NCBI RefSeq assembly: GCF_004027225.2
Contig: NC_044302.2
Span: 76,075,253-76,139,252 of the forward strand
DNA from: Strigops habroptila
Lineage: Eukaryota > Chordata > Aves > Psittaciformes > Psittacidae
Length of the DNA: 64,000 bases
Direction of reading: 5' to 3'
The position numbers and the translations under genes are program-made. The notes below the pieces were generated by a model. It was not told the origin of the DNA. It searched no databases and saw only the letters and a list, made by a program, of their open reading frames with translations. The first letter of the stretch is position 1, and each line of letters begins with the position of its first letter. Below, in pieces: positions 1 to 21,200 of this stretch.

Positions 1-7406
<7,406 letters not shown>

Positions 7407-7800
7407 GTTCATCAGTAAAACATGGCGTATCTGATGGACTTACATGCCAGGTGGAAAGTGACTTCCAAATACAGATAGTATCTTTTCTGGAAACAAAAAC
7501 CTATTTTGAAGTTGTATGACTTTTTCCAAGCTAGAAGAACTTGCACTCCTGAAATATTGGTTAGTTCTCTCATAAGCCTGCTATACAATGATTCAAAGAA
7601 TTAAAGAGTGAATGGCTGGCAATGTATTACTATACTGATAAGCAAAAACTGCACTCCTCTGTCTCCCCCCCAGTTTCTACACCTGGCTTAACATTGATAC
7701 ACTAATTCTGTACTGGAAGTGCAAATTAAGCTATTTTGTGTTTGACATGAAATGTAAATGAGATGTTTTCTATCTGAATAAAATTCAATTTAATAAGTGA
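7407..7800 (+). other. ANKDD1B: ANKDD1B 3' UTR with poly(A) signal
   Basis: About 390 nt of non-coding sequence follow the stop. A canonical AATAAA lies at 7777-7782, so cleavage is expected near 7,795-7,805. A weaker ATTAAA-like hexamer occurs near 7,600 and could give a shorter transcript. Confidence 0.7.
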
Positions 7801-8764
7801 AAATTATATGTATAAATCAACACTTCCAGAAATAGGTTGGCACCTGGCCTCATTTGGGATTTAGGTTTATATAAAGTCTTGCTAGGATTATAGTGTTCCT
7901 GTCACAAGAGGGCTTTTCTCTTGTTTAAATAGTGCTATGATTAGGACAAGTCTTCCTTCTTCAGCAGTTGATTTATGTAGTGAAAATACACAAAAATATC
8001 TTATTTAAAACCATGTGTGGCTGGCCTATCATGGCATAACCTTGAATACATACTCAAAAAAGAACATTTTATATTTAATACATCTAGCAATTATTTACCT
8101 ATTTCTTGTTCATGTCTTGAATTAAGACTTGGTAGTGTCTTGCTGAAAATGTTTAAAGGTTTCCTCATTACTGAATATATTTCATATCTGAAAAATTATA
8201 TAGCATGTCTCGCTGTAGTCTTCTCTAACAACATAGCAATAGTTTTATCATGTAATGGAATAATTGAATTGCCTTGTCTGTGTGTATATAGCTAGCAATA
8301 TTTCATACTGAATATTACTGTTTGTACTAAAAAGATAATGATTTGTGTCTTAGTCTGAAATGTTACGCCTAACTGCCCTCTTGTGTGCAGCCTCTTTTGA
8401 CATGGCTGTAGAGCATCAGAGGACTATGTGAAGAAGAGACTGGTATTAGAGATCTCAGATCACAAATTCTTAGATCCTGACAGGTATACACCAAGTTCTG
8501 CCACATTAGCTTGGAAAATGAGAATGTTTAACAGTCTGATGGACACAGTACCTCACGTGGCCCAGGTCGCACCCTGGATGTGAAGTATACTACCTTTATT
8601 TATGTATGCTAGGATATAATTAAAATGCACATCAACTACGCTTAGTTGCACTGGCAACTAAAAAAAAGCATATATAACAAAAAAAAAAAAAAAAAAAAAA
8701 AAATCTAATTTTCACTTGAAAAATATATGTTAATAACATTGGGACTGACCAAAGAGATTCAGAC
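7801..8764. other. Gap between convergent ANKDD1B and POC5 3' ends
   Basis: This is AT-rich non-coding sequence. It holds an 8-bp inverted repeat (TTAGTTGC, 4-nt loop, GCAACTAA) at about 8,642-8,661 and a run of about 23 A at 8,680-8,703. The A run could be the tail of a decayed retroposed copy, but nothing to its left is recognisable. Confidence 0.6.
8680..8703. repeat. Poly(A) homopolymer run
   Basis: A run of about 23 consecutive A lies in the gap between the two gene ends. It is a simple repeat likely to vary in length. Confidence 0.9.
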
Positions 8765-9057
8765 AAAAATTGCATTCTGTCCTTTATTTAAAAGTGTGCA
8801 AAAGATACCTTAAATAGAAAGTGTTTATCTTAATAAAATAAGTTCTCAAATAGTTCGGAGGTAGAATAACAATTCAAGTTCTTTTTATCCCCTCCAGATG
8901 TTTACTATAAAAGCACTTTTACTTTAAAAAATATTTTTTTAAAAAGGATAAAAACATGATGCATATTTTAGGCCTTGATACACCAAATTTGAAAAGACTG
9001 GAAAGAGGTTTAAATTGTACCTTGATGAAAACCCCCACCGGTGAGAAAGTTACTCAC
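8765..9057 (-). other. POC5: POC5 3' UTR with poly(A) signal
   Basis: About 290 nt lie between the stop and the expected cleavage site. AATAAA on the minus strand (TTTATT at 8783-8788 on the plus strand) is the best signal. Other AATAAA matches at about 8,833 and 9,069 lie closer to the stop and could be used alternatively. Confidence 0.65.
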
Positions 9058-9207
9058 TCAGTCAACAACTTTTATTGACTGAACACTGGTATGAGTTTGG
9101 CCCTGAAGCATTCGCCCAACTTGTCCCACAGGTATCACAGTGGTTGAGCCGGAAGAATGGAGCACAGTTCGAGGATATTTAGCAGCAGTGGCTTGAGATA
9201 TGGTTTG
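9058..9207 (-). CDS. POC5: POC5 last coding exon and stop
   Basis: The acceptor is attacttttcag. 49 codons precede TGA (9060-9058). It begins [14 protein letters not shown] and ends SVQSIKVVD, the family's invariant C terminus. Confidence 0.96.
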   Translation of the reverse strand, partial: QTISQATAAKYPRTVLHSSGSTTVIPVGQVGRMLQGQTHTSVQSIKVVD

Positions 9208-12200
9208 CTGAAAAGTAATCACATACATCAAAACATTTAACAGTACAAAGAATTCCACCTTATAATAGCTCTAAGTGAGCTGTAGTTTAAACAAAGATTT
9301 GCAATCTGGCAAACTGAAATACACTTAAAAAAAAAGTTAATGAGTAATTCTTTTCTTCCTCATCTGTAACATACTTTTTAGAACATAAAATGCTAATAAA
9401 ACACTAAACATCCAGTTAACCAAGTGCCTGAGCTGGTCTGTTTTTTTACGAAATTGTTCAGAATTTTCCTCTGTAGTGCCAATTTAATTATGCCAACTTT
9501 CCTTTTGAAGTTCAGTATTTGCTATGAGGAAGTCTCTCAAAGGTCTCTGGTCTCTGAAAGGAAAAGGTTTGCATTTATTTAACAATTAATTTTCTCCCCC
9601 CAAAAAACCAGCTACCTTACTGCAATAACCATAGTCATTCTGCTTTTAATCAAGGTAAACTCTCTCCCCTGTCAGAATAATTCAAGAGAAATATTTCAAT
9701 CTGATTGACTTCCACTTAGGCATTTCTTTGCAGAAAAAGCATATGGAATATCTCTCTGGGACTGTCACATTTGTTACATTTTTAGAAGTCAGTTTTTGGT
9801 ACAGTAGTTCAGGTACTTCACTTGTCACACTAGTCACACGGTTTGAATTCAGAAATTGTTCCTAGTGAAAGAATTCTCACACCAAACCTCTAACACCTAA
9901 GGGCATGGAATTTAAATATGAGTTTCTGCTTAGGAGCCCAATTTCTTGAAAGCTATGTGCAGCCTGTTACAGGGCCCTGATTCACTGCAGGAAATGAGCG
10001 AAAGCAGAACATTCCTCCCACAGTTACCAGTAACTCCAGCTCAAATTAAGGGACCTGATGCAAATCTGCTTCTTCTGGCAGTAACACTGAAGAGAAACTG
10101 GACTTTCAGATAACTCACAGAAAACTAAGATCCTACTTTACAGGCTAAAATAATAAAAAACAGTCAGCTGTCTCATACACTTCCAGTTGAAACAATTCTT
10201 TGCTTAGATTGGTCTAAAAGTGTAGTGACTGCCAGGCCATACAGGCCACTGTTTACAATCTTCTTGTATGTTGCTTTCATATCCTATTAATGCACTTATT
10301 TCAGTGTTTTCTTCAGGATAAATGGGCAGAGTAGGACTCAAAATACAAGCAGCAGGCTTGATGAATCTGATTGCCTCTGGACAAAAGTTTACTTCCCCCT
10401 CCCCCAATAATTTGGTACACTTCGCCTGATCTATAGCCTGTCAGGCTAATCTGTATCTCTGCCACCTCTGGTTCAGTCACTCTTCCTGCCATACACCACA
10501 AAGCTTGTCTTTAAACTGTGATTGCATGGTGATGATGCCAAACATTGCTGCACCAACTGACCGCTTCTACAAAGAGGAAGACTCATGGAAGAGCCGGGCA
10601 AGAAAGAGACAGCCAATACTGCTACTGTGAAATAATTGCTACAGAAACAAGACAAGTACATTAAAACGGCAATATTTACTTCCTCTCTTCACCTGTGCCT
10701 TCTACCCAGCCCAAAGACGGTACTGTTTGTTACTCTGAAAAGGCCTCTAGTCTAAGCCTTGTCTAATACCACTTCACAATGGTCATTTTTCTTCAAACTG
10801 CTACCAGATGTGTGGTATTAAGAACACTGTTACAAGTATAATTCTGACTTACCTGAGTAACTGGGTGATGTTTTTCAACAATGACTGAACTAATGGGCGG
10901 AGCAACACCCATCACTGCTAAACTACCACAAATTCTGGCTTTTTGTCCTGTATCAGCTCGGCCCGTGATTCGAGCAGTGATTGTCCTTCCTGCTTTCTGT
11001 TGAGCAGATGTTATTACTTTTGCCATGGGCTAGAAATAAATGAAATATTGGTTAGTAAAAATCTAAACATATCTGCAATGCCCTAATATGTCTCTTAGTT
11101 TTATCAGCTACATGCCTAAACAGAACATAGAATGTTGTAAATAATCCAGTTACGTTATACAGGACTGAATTTGCTCCACCTAGTTGCAACCTGGTTTATT
11201 CCATCTTTTTCCACTCTAAGTATGAGCTAGTGTTTTGAGCTGTCCTGAAGGAAGTAAGGCTAATTTGACAAAACTCAGACAGTATGGATAGTTTAGGTTT
11301 GTTCACTGGCTGCATACTTGAGTGACAGCTGCAGGCACTTCCATCATCCTAGACAGACTTTCTAGCAGTGACACAGCAAGACACAAAAAAACTTCCAAGC
11401 AGTAAAATGCTGCATCTTTCCCTGACAGCATGTAGCAAATTGTATCAAATGGGAAAAAGAAAGCAGGGCAATGCAGAAGACAGTGGAGAAAAGTAAAATG
11501 GACAGTTCAGCAACAAATACGTAACAGGGAATCAGAGAGACATTCCAAAAAGCAGGATACTAAAGCAAAGCATACTCTTTCTGTAACAAAATGGTATCAA
11601 GTGAAACATTAATTGTTCTTGTTGTGCTATATGTAAGTGTGCATGCACACTATCCCCACCCCACTCCAAAAATAATTTATAATTGCTCCTAACATAAATG
11701 GGTTGCTGTAACATTCATGAACATTTGCAAGCTATAGTGTCTTCACACAGCTAAGTAAGCCCAACTACACATGCAATTTCCTCAACTACACACTTGTGTT
11801 GCTCTGAAAAATGTGGAATAATGATACCCAAACTAGTATTTGCTATAATTATGCTTTAAAAAATAAAAAAGTTAATTTTAGCATGTTACCAGTTTTTGAG
11901 TTGATGCCACACCAGACCCTGCAGCTGTGCTAGTGACGATTACTGGAGAATCAGAATCCAGCCTTGTCTGAGAAGTGCTTGCATGACCCAGGTGGGCAGA
12001 AAACTGTGAATGAAACCAGAGTTTACAAAGAACAAGTATAACTTTCTGGAAAATATAATTTTACTCTTTAGACGTCAATTTTTGACTATTCCAATTACTC
12101 TTCTAACTTCTTTGTAGTTTTACTGACTAATTTTACTGTTTTCTGATTAATTTAAAAATACTCGTCTAAAAAATGTGGAAACAGTGCAAACTATTAGAAA

Positions 12201-15200
12201 GAAAAATCAGGAAAGAGGCAAGCACATCTTCTCTGCTCTAATCTGTATTCTAGTCTGAAATTGTTTTATGGTGGCAATGTCTTCAGGATGACTCCAGGGC
12301 AGGTCCAGAACATCCAAGCTACTGGATAATCATCTGGCTAAGCTGACATGACAGGACAATAAGCTGAGTGCTCTGAGTGTCTATATATGTTACACTTAAA
12401 ATGAAGCTTCAAGTCAGCCAGCTTTTCTTCTTTTCAGGTTATTTTTTTTTTTTTTTTTTTTGAAAGAAAAAATCCACAACACAAAACCCAAAAAAACCCC
12501 CAAACCAAAACTTTTAACATCTTTTTTCAAGAACGAACCGTAGAGAGCAAATTCTACATACCATAGTGGCCTTGTCTTCATTAGTTTAATACATTTTCAA
12601 TAAAATAAAAAGTAGAGTTTAATGAAAGTATAGCAAATGACAGCAGCTGTACCCCAGTCATTTCATTTATACAATGCAGTTTGAACATACTCATAGCTTT
12701 CTTTTTACATTTAGACTGTCTTAAAATTCCTTGAATTCATGGGCTCCAATTCATAACGTTCCAACTGAAGAAGTTAATTTTTGTCACTAGCAAGTCCTGT
12801 TCCAGCTACACACTTACCATGTCTTCCATCTGAAGAGTAGTTGCTGGTGGAGGTGGTGGTGAGGGCGGATTATATTGTGAAGCAGGTATTCTTCCTGCAA
12901 CAATGGTACCATTATCGTTTCTCCTACTTCCTATATCTGTTCTTAGAAACACAGAGTAATGGGATCAGCACATAATCTGGCAAACGCTAAAGGGAGCGGG
13001 GGGGAAGGGAAGAGATCAAATCAGAGTAAAATTCTACTATTCTTTGGGACTTCTGTACAATCTAATTAAAAGGATCAGCCTGTTCAATTGGAGAGTGTGG
13101 GGGTGTGTATAAAAATATATAAACATTCCTGTATTTGACCCTTCTTTTCAGATGCTTGGATGTAATATTTTCCAAGGGGCTTCATTCTGTGTTATGCCTC
13201 AACATCCCTGTGACACTTGTCACATATGTACCGCAAAGAACTGAGGTTCTCCATACTGCTTGCCAATATTAAATTCAGTGCGCAAGAGCTGCTCTTACAT
13301 TAAAAGCCTAAATCCAGTTCAGGTGGAAGATAGCAAAACACAGAAAGGCCACACCAGGCTTCTGTAAGGGCAGAAGATCCTTACGAGGGCTCACAGTTAG
13401 TAAAATAAACTGTTATTTGAACTTTCCTAAGAACGTACTGCAATTTCAAGGGGCCACAAGCCATGCCTAGCAGCATCTCATCTCCACGTACGATGGCTGG
13501 ACACCGGGCACATCCTATCTGCAGGGCTTGGACCACCTAAGAGTGCCCTTTAGCCCTCGTCTTCCCCCAGCAGCTGCGTAAACCTGCGCTGGTGCAAAAT
13601 CCACCCAGGATTCTTTTGTCTCGCAGTACAGACATCATGGGGAGGTCAGATCTGCAGACCTAAGCCTGATATCTTTTCCAAGCAGTTGCAATCTTTTCCT
13701 TTAGAATGTAAACTTCCTTAAAGGAAGCTGAGAGAGGTATTCTTTCTTACTCTCCAATTTCTTAAGCAGATGACGCTATCAGCAGTTTCAGGACAAGGAA
13801 ACTTTGCTCATTTCAGGACTAGAGTGACACCACGTGGTAGTTGTGTTTTTTAATTCTCTTGAAGTGAGCAGGAAAAACGCAAGGAAGATTCCAATTATGC
13901 AATACTCAAGGATTTCAAAAGTAAAAGTATGCCAGAATATACATTTTGTACTTATATATGTATGTACACACACATGAAGCTTGAGCATAGACAGAACCAA
14001 GGCATCGTTATGGACCAATCAGATCTGACTTATGTTACTCAAAATAGCAGCGTTAGGGTTTTTTTAAGAAAAAAAAAATATTTCTTGTAGGTTCAATGTT
14101 CCTTTAAATACATAAAGAGATTAAAAATAATCTTACTATAATAATAATTTTAAAAAAATTTAAATAATCTGTCAGTAAATCAGCCAGATAGATTTTAGAT
14201 CATCAACATTGACTCCAAATGTTATGGACACATTAAGGTTGCAATACTTGTACACTATTAATAACCTACACTATAATGTATATAATATGTATGTTATTTG
14301 TGTATTGCATGTATATTAAATGCACATTATAATAAACTAGTAATAATAAATAGGTAAAGGGATCAAATTCTGCTTTTATTTCCAATGGCAGTAGGTGGCA
14401 CTGCAGTGTTCATATCAATATATAACCACTAACTCTGGCACGTGGAAGTTTTAATGTCCACGGATTACAACACTAGTACAAATCACAAAAATCATCTAAT
14501 CTGATGTTTTAGTCCCCTGATGTCCTGATCACTGTTCTGTTATACCTAACGAAGACTGAAAATAAATGGTCGTACAATCATATTAAATAATTATTTAACT
14601 AACCTCATTAAAACCACCATCTGGCTGTAGCAAGAAAGATGTAGTGTGTCTGGAGCAGAGGAGAAGATGGTATGAGAGGCAATGGAAGAAGACAGCCCAC
14701 ATGGGACCAAGGACAACAGAGACCGTGGGAGGCTATGAAGCTTGATGAGGGCTACACTGACCACAGGAAATTGAAGAGCGTGATGCTGCACACCCAGAAA
14801 GTTAGGTATAGGCATCCCAGTGTTGTCCAGTACAGCAAAATATCTAGGCATTCGCCCATGTAGAGTATCAGCTCCTGCTTCACAGCTCAAGTGGTTCGGC
14901 CCATGAACCGCAGGGGTTAGTTGTGGCAGCTCTAAAGCTCAGTTTTCCTCATTTCCTTCCTACTTACCCTCTTTTTTACAGGTTTACAGAAACAATGCTT
15001 TCCTATTTCACACCACTCAGTCACCCATCATTATTAGGGAGACCACTGTCTGTTGCATGGTTTTAGAAAACAATAAACAAAGAAATACAAGATAGATCTT
15101 CAAGAAAGAGCGAAAAATAAAGTACTTGTGCAATGCCCTGTAACTTTATTCCCAAACTCAGTATCTTCAAGAAATCATTCATTCTTGACCTTCCCCAAAT

Positions 15201-18200
15201 ACTGATCCTATGTTTTCACAAGCACACAGCTACTGCACTTAGCCAATGTCATATTCTAGTTTCCTAAACAACTGCACAAATACTGCGTATGTTTCACAGG
15301 CTCAGACAGCTGCTCGGGCAAGTATCCTCTCAAAAAGCCTTCTTCAGGTTTTTATTTCCTCTTCATATCTACACTTTTAGGGATGAATTTCTCTGAAGTA
15401 GTTCAGAAACTTCTGGTATAAGATCGCTAAGTTTAGCAACTTAAGTTTCTTGTCTAAGGCCATTAACAACTGCTGGCAGTACAGCTGGTTGTTAAGCCAG
15501 AAGTACAGCTGTGACACTCCTGCTGGCACAGTTATTTTCATTTCAATGTAGACTGCTACATTGCACCAGCATGATTATGCTCCTACTGCTATAGATTGTC
15601 TCACTCTAAAGGGGTGATTCCATTACATAAGTAACAGTATGCAGCTCTTTCCTGTGTGGCTGCACAAGTTTTAGAGTGTGTTGCGATATAATTAGACTGG
15701 TGTTTCCTGGCACAGAACTCCAGCTAAACACAGAATCTGGGAGATTTACTCACCCTTTTTGCATTAAAAGGCAAGATGCAGAAAGAAGGGAGAGCTGTCT
15801 GGGAAAAGCAGGTTCATTGCACATTGAGATTCCAGAGAACAGAGGAGGGTTTTCCAGGGTTTCCCCCTCAACACTCCATGACCTGGGTGCTGACAGAATT
15901 CTGGGTACTCTTCCACAGTATTTTAAGATGTTTGCCATCCCTGGCTTCTTGTTCTGCCTGCAGTCACAGGTTATCACCCTCCAAGCAAGACGGAGATGCA
16001 GAGAACATATTCCACCTTTCAACTACAGCAGTACAAAGTTCAGCATCGAAATATTTTTCAATATATTCAACAGGACTTTTTAAACCAATAAGTTTGATAA
16101 ACTCTATATAGCTCTAAGTCCTCATATTAAAAAACAAAAACCAAAACAGAGAGAGAAGAGAATCCTTTAAAACAAACAAACGACCCAACAAACTCCACAC
16201 TCACTACCAAATTAGAGCTGCTTTTTATACTGACCAGGATCCATCCTACTATCCTTGCCCTGGAACATGGTCATTGCTTCCAGATTCAAAGCACATACAC
16301 CACGCATAAAGGCTTTCTTCATCGTGACTTCATACTGTTCTCTTTCACTGTGCAGACGCAGAACCTCAGCTTTTGTCTGTTCCAAAGTAGCAGTTAGCTA
16401 CAAAAGAGAGTAAGGAAACAGCTGTCTCGTACTTCTGAATGCAAACTACAAACATATTCCTCAATTAGCTTTAAAAGTCACTTACTACATTTACAAAGAT
16501 ACACATTTCACTTCAAAAATCTCTGGTTCACCAGAAATGAACAGCTACTTGTCATTTCTTTGTACTACAGCACATTATTTATACTAGAACATACCAAGAA
16601 CAAGAGTGCATTCAAAATGACTGTCGGACCCTACCTAACCAGCTAAGAAGAAGTTTGTCTTGCAATTTGTCAGTTTTTTAGAAGTCAGGCAACTGGCAAA
16701 AGCTAGATTTCCACAAGAACATGGATTCACTCAAGAGAAGTATTTCAAGTGTTCCTTGAAAACTATTTAAGCATATTTAAGAACAGTCGTCAACGATCTC
16801 TCTGTTCTAGATACTGTAAAAAAAAAAAAAAAAAAACAAACCAAAACAACCCTAAAAATGCCGAGAAAAGACAGACCAAGTCATCTTTGTAACTCACTAC
16901 TTACTGGTTTTGTGCTGGTAAGCCAAATTTGTAAGCCTGTCCTTAAAATTCTAGGTTTAATTTCTTGTTAAAACACAAAGCATTTAACACGTATCTTTTA
17001 AAATTTTTTTTACTTGCTGTGCACCAAGGCACATGTTGATAACTTCACTTTAAGCACTGAAAATTACTTAACAAGCTTAAATGTCAAGTTGAAGGTAAAA
17101 GCAAACTTAGATACAGCCTTTAACAGGGCAGTTATTGTAGGAAAATAACCCACTGTACTTATCATGATCATTCATAGTAATAATGGTCTTCTATTTCCAT
17201 TGTCTTCTTCAGTAAGACCTCTATAAACACATAGCCAATATTAACAGTGTGCTTTTAGAAAACAAAATACCATCCTTACTGATGGGCAGATAGAGATCTC
17301 ATTTCAGGAGGAAGCCAATTTACTTCACCTGTGAGTGCAGATAATCAACATTTTATACCAGATGCAAGGGGGAAAAAACACCAAACAAAACCCAAACGTT
17401 CTCGGGTACTTGGGAGCTCTGTTCTGCTGGAAACTCCTCATGTTTTTCAAGTTTGCTGAGAAAGAAATACTTTGGATGGATGGGAGATAGGGGAGTGAAG
17501 GAGAGAAAGAATGAAAAAAACCCCCTTATATTACCTCTGCAATTTTGGCTTCGTAATCATTGGTGAGCTGAACACAGAGATCTTCTGCCCTTAACTGACA
17601 GGCTTTTGCTACTTTTTCTTTCCATTTTTCCTCACTATGAGAGCGCCACGCTGTCCATACTTTCTTCATCAAAGCTGTCCGGAATTGTCTGTCTGCTATT
17701 CTATTTGCATATTCCTTAGGAAACAAATATAACCACATCATATGCAAGTTCAGGTTTACTAAAAATTTAAGTACTCAAGAGAGTGGGGATGATTGTTTTA
17801 CAACTTATTACATAGCCCACAGTAGGAACACCTAAACTGAGTTACATCTGCTGCAGCGGAGTGGTATGCAAAAATAGCATCAGCAGCTCAACATTTCTCC
17901 CTGCACATACCTCATGAAGCATTACTGTCCCCAGTATCAGAAACCACATTTGGGAACTCCTAGATTCCACAAAACAGTGTTTTTACCCTTAGCATAATGA
18001 CACTTAATCTACAACCTCACATATATGGTCTAACCATGCATGTGTGCAGCCATTTACCGCGTTTGTGGCATATCTTGATTCACTGCAGGAACCATATGTA
18101 ACCCGCAGTCACAGACACTGCAGAGGGTTACCATGTAACTCCTATCTTTTTAATAAATTCAGACTTTGGGATGCTTTAAAAGGTCCTTACAAGACAATTC

Positions 18201-21200
18201 TGGTTTTCCTCCATTCCAAAATAGTCACCAGACAATGTATTTCAGCATTAGATTATGTTTCAGCAGTTAGATTATTTTTCCAAAAATGAATTAGAAAAAA
18301 ATAAAAAGAGCTGCACATAAACCAGACTCAAAATTACTAGTAAATTACAAGATGGAAGGGAAAGAGAAAAGGCTACCCCTCTCTGCAAATTGGCAGTTTT
18401 GGATAGCGTCAATGAACTTGAGTCCAGACAGGAATCTGTACCAGAGGTCCCAAATACAACATCTCCTTTTTAACAACCTGGAATGGCAAAGGTTTGCAGT
18501 CTTAACATGTGATCCTTCTTTTCTGTCATACTTCATGTAGCAGACTGCTCACCATTAGATGCATGATGCAATGCTCAACATTTTGTGTGACTAGCTCTTA
18601 GCTTCTTTAAGTTTTGGCAGTGTGAGAAAAGAGGGCAGCTGAAGTTTTAATTGTGAAAGTGGCTTCTCCAAAATATGTGATGCTGTAACACATCACTCTC
18701 CAAATATTATGTGTTTGAAATTTACATAGAGATTGCCTTGGCATCAACTTGAAAATGAAGACTACGGTGATTTGCTGTGAGCTGATCAGAGTAATTGGGG
18801 CAATATAAGACAAGTACAGGTCTGATTCTCTTCCTTATACCAGAGAGTATTCTGACAGCAGTGGTCTTTTTAGAACTGATGTTTTCAAATTGTTATTTGA
18901 CATTGTCAAACACATCAAAATAGAAACACTGTCACTTCTTCAAACTGTAACAGGAACTTCAGCAACTCTGACCCTTTTGAGCTCAGAGGTTTCATGTTCA
19001 TTGTGTTTTTATTTTGCTTACATACCTCTTGTTTGGCTTTAACATGCTGAATCCGCCACAGCGTAAAGTTTCTCATCAACTCTGTTCTCTCCTTTTGCCT
19101 CTCTAATGCTTTGGTCAAGTTAGTAATCACCTGCAAAAATATTTATTAACACTATTTCAATAGCTATGATCTTTTCAAGGTCAGACAGAATATACTGTAT
19201 GTACCAGTTACTTTTCACTTAAAGCATTTGGTTTTAACAGATGTTTTCTACTCAATCTTCCCTTACTCTAGCCAAGCAACAAACAACAATTGAGAGTTCA
19301 AATCAGAAGTAAAATTCCTCTGGCTTCAACATTCAGACTACAGCACTTAAACACTTTCCACTTTTGTGTAGTTTTAAGAAAAGCTCAACTAAACCGTTAC
19401 ATCATCCTGCATCTGCAGGCTTCTTTTCTTATAATTAATGTTACTGTAGCTTAAGGTCAGAAGAATCACTTATTTCAAAGACAATTTTGGTATATCAGGA
19501 GCATTTATATTAAAAGTTTGTTTTAGAGTTTCACTAATTAACTGAAGTGTAATTAAATTACTTATCTGCAGAAAGCTTATTCAATTGTCTGAACAGATTA
19601 AGCAAGCTAAGGAGCTGCTAAGAACTAGAAAAATCTGACTAAGAATTGTTATTCTTTTTAAAAGTTCACATCAAAGATATCATATAGGCCTATAACAATC
19701 AAAACAATTGAGAGGCAAGATGGCCTACCAGACAGACAATGCAACTTTTACCACCTATCTCTAAATATGTTTTAATTAGTATACAGAAACAGCTGAGGTT
19801 CCCCCATTACAAATTATGCCTGTCATGATACAGTTGGGACACACGAAATCACTAAGTATTTCTCTGTATTTTTGCCTAACTTCTGCCATTAAGTCACATC
19901 TGTGCAACTCCAATGGGCATTAGTGAACAATCTTGGGACTCCTGTGAATAACATCAAGTTATTTTAACTACCACATTAAGACTGTGAAGAACAACATTCT
20001 ACACTATTTGCTAACATATCTTAATATTGCATACGTTACATGCAATTATCAAACATACATCAATTAAATGGATGATACTTAAAATAAAATTTACCCTTAA
20101 ATCAACAGTTACCTAGCAAACAGTACAGAACTCCTATTTTGTTTCAGTACGGAATTTCATACAGTCAAGACTGCTCAATGAAATATTACTAGCAAAAACT
20201 TGGTTTCATTAATATGTCCAAAATATCAATCAGAAACAAATTAAGATAAATTTGATACACTTAAAGCTGATTAATCTCTAGATTTTTAGAATGAGCTCTT
20301 CACATTGCCGTATGTTAATATACCTAGTATAAACTTTTTTTCGCCGTAAAAATGACCAATTTTAACATTTTGCAGTTTAGGAATAACTGAAGTCTCAGCT
20401 ATATAAGTAACAATGAATTTATCTACAATTAGAAGTAAATTTTCATGTCAACAAATCACTAGGAAAACAGAAAGCAAATTAGTATAATAAATCACTTATA
20501 TTTGAAAAAATGTCATATATTAACATAAAACATTAACTTTTGATGCTGCATACCTGTTGACACACACTAAAAGTCTTGGCCTAAATCCATGTTTGTTGAT
20601 CAGTATATTTTTGCCACTAGAAATCATTTGTGAGACTTATAATGTGAAAACAAGAATCTACAGCATTCATAATATTTGGAAGGCTGATGGACTTCAGGTT
20701 ATGCCCATGTCAGAATACAGCAGTTTTGATAAACATGGTGTGATACATGGAAGCACTGACACCTACCAATAAGGTGGTGGCAATAATAATTTTGTATTGA
20801 GAACTACTTTTTTTTTTTAACCAGAACTATATTATTGGCTGAAGAACTGATTTCTTGGGTAGCAGAAAAAAATTACTGCTTTCAAAGTATCGTCAAGAAT
20901 TATGGTGCATTAAACATGAGTGACATACAATGATAATCAACAGAATTAGGTATGTTTCAATGGTATACATTGAAATAACTATGGTTCTGCACATATGTAC
21001 TTAGTTAAATGATATTATACTCATCCTGTTCTTGTAATGTTGCAACATTTGTACTTGCTTAGTCTAAGATAAGACCGCTTGCCAAATGGACACAGAACAT
21101 CAACTTCCTCCATATTTAACTCCTTCAATGGCTTTTTTTATTAGAAAAAGGTAAATAGAAATTAAAAAAACCTAACTCCAAAAAGTGTTCCTAAGTACAA

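Noticed and set aside
12930..12941. POC5 exon 8 starting at 12,941
   Set aside because: It would shift the frame relative to exon 7; the acceptor before 12,936 keeps it.
15676..16111. 135-codon plus-strand frame and 90-codon minus-strand frame near POC5 exon 7
   Set aside because: No family similarity, no splice pairing in phase with POC5, and mutually overlapping on opposite strands.
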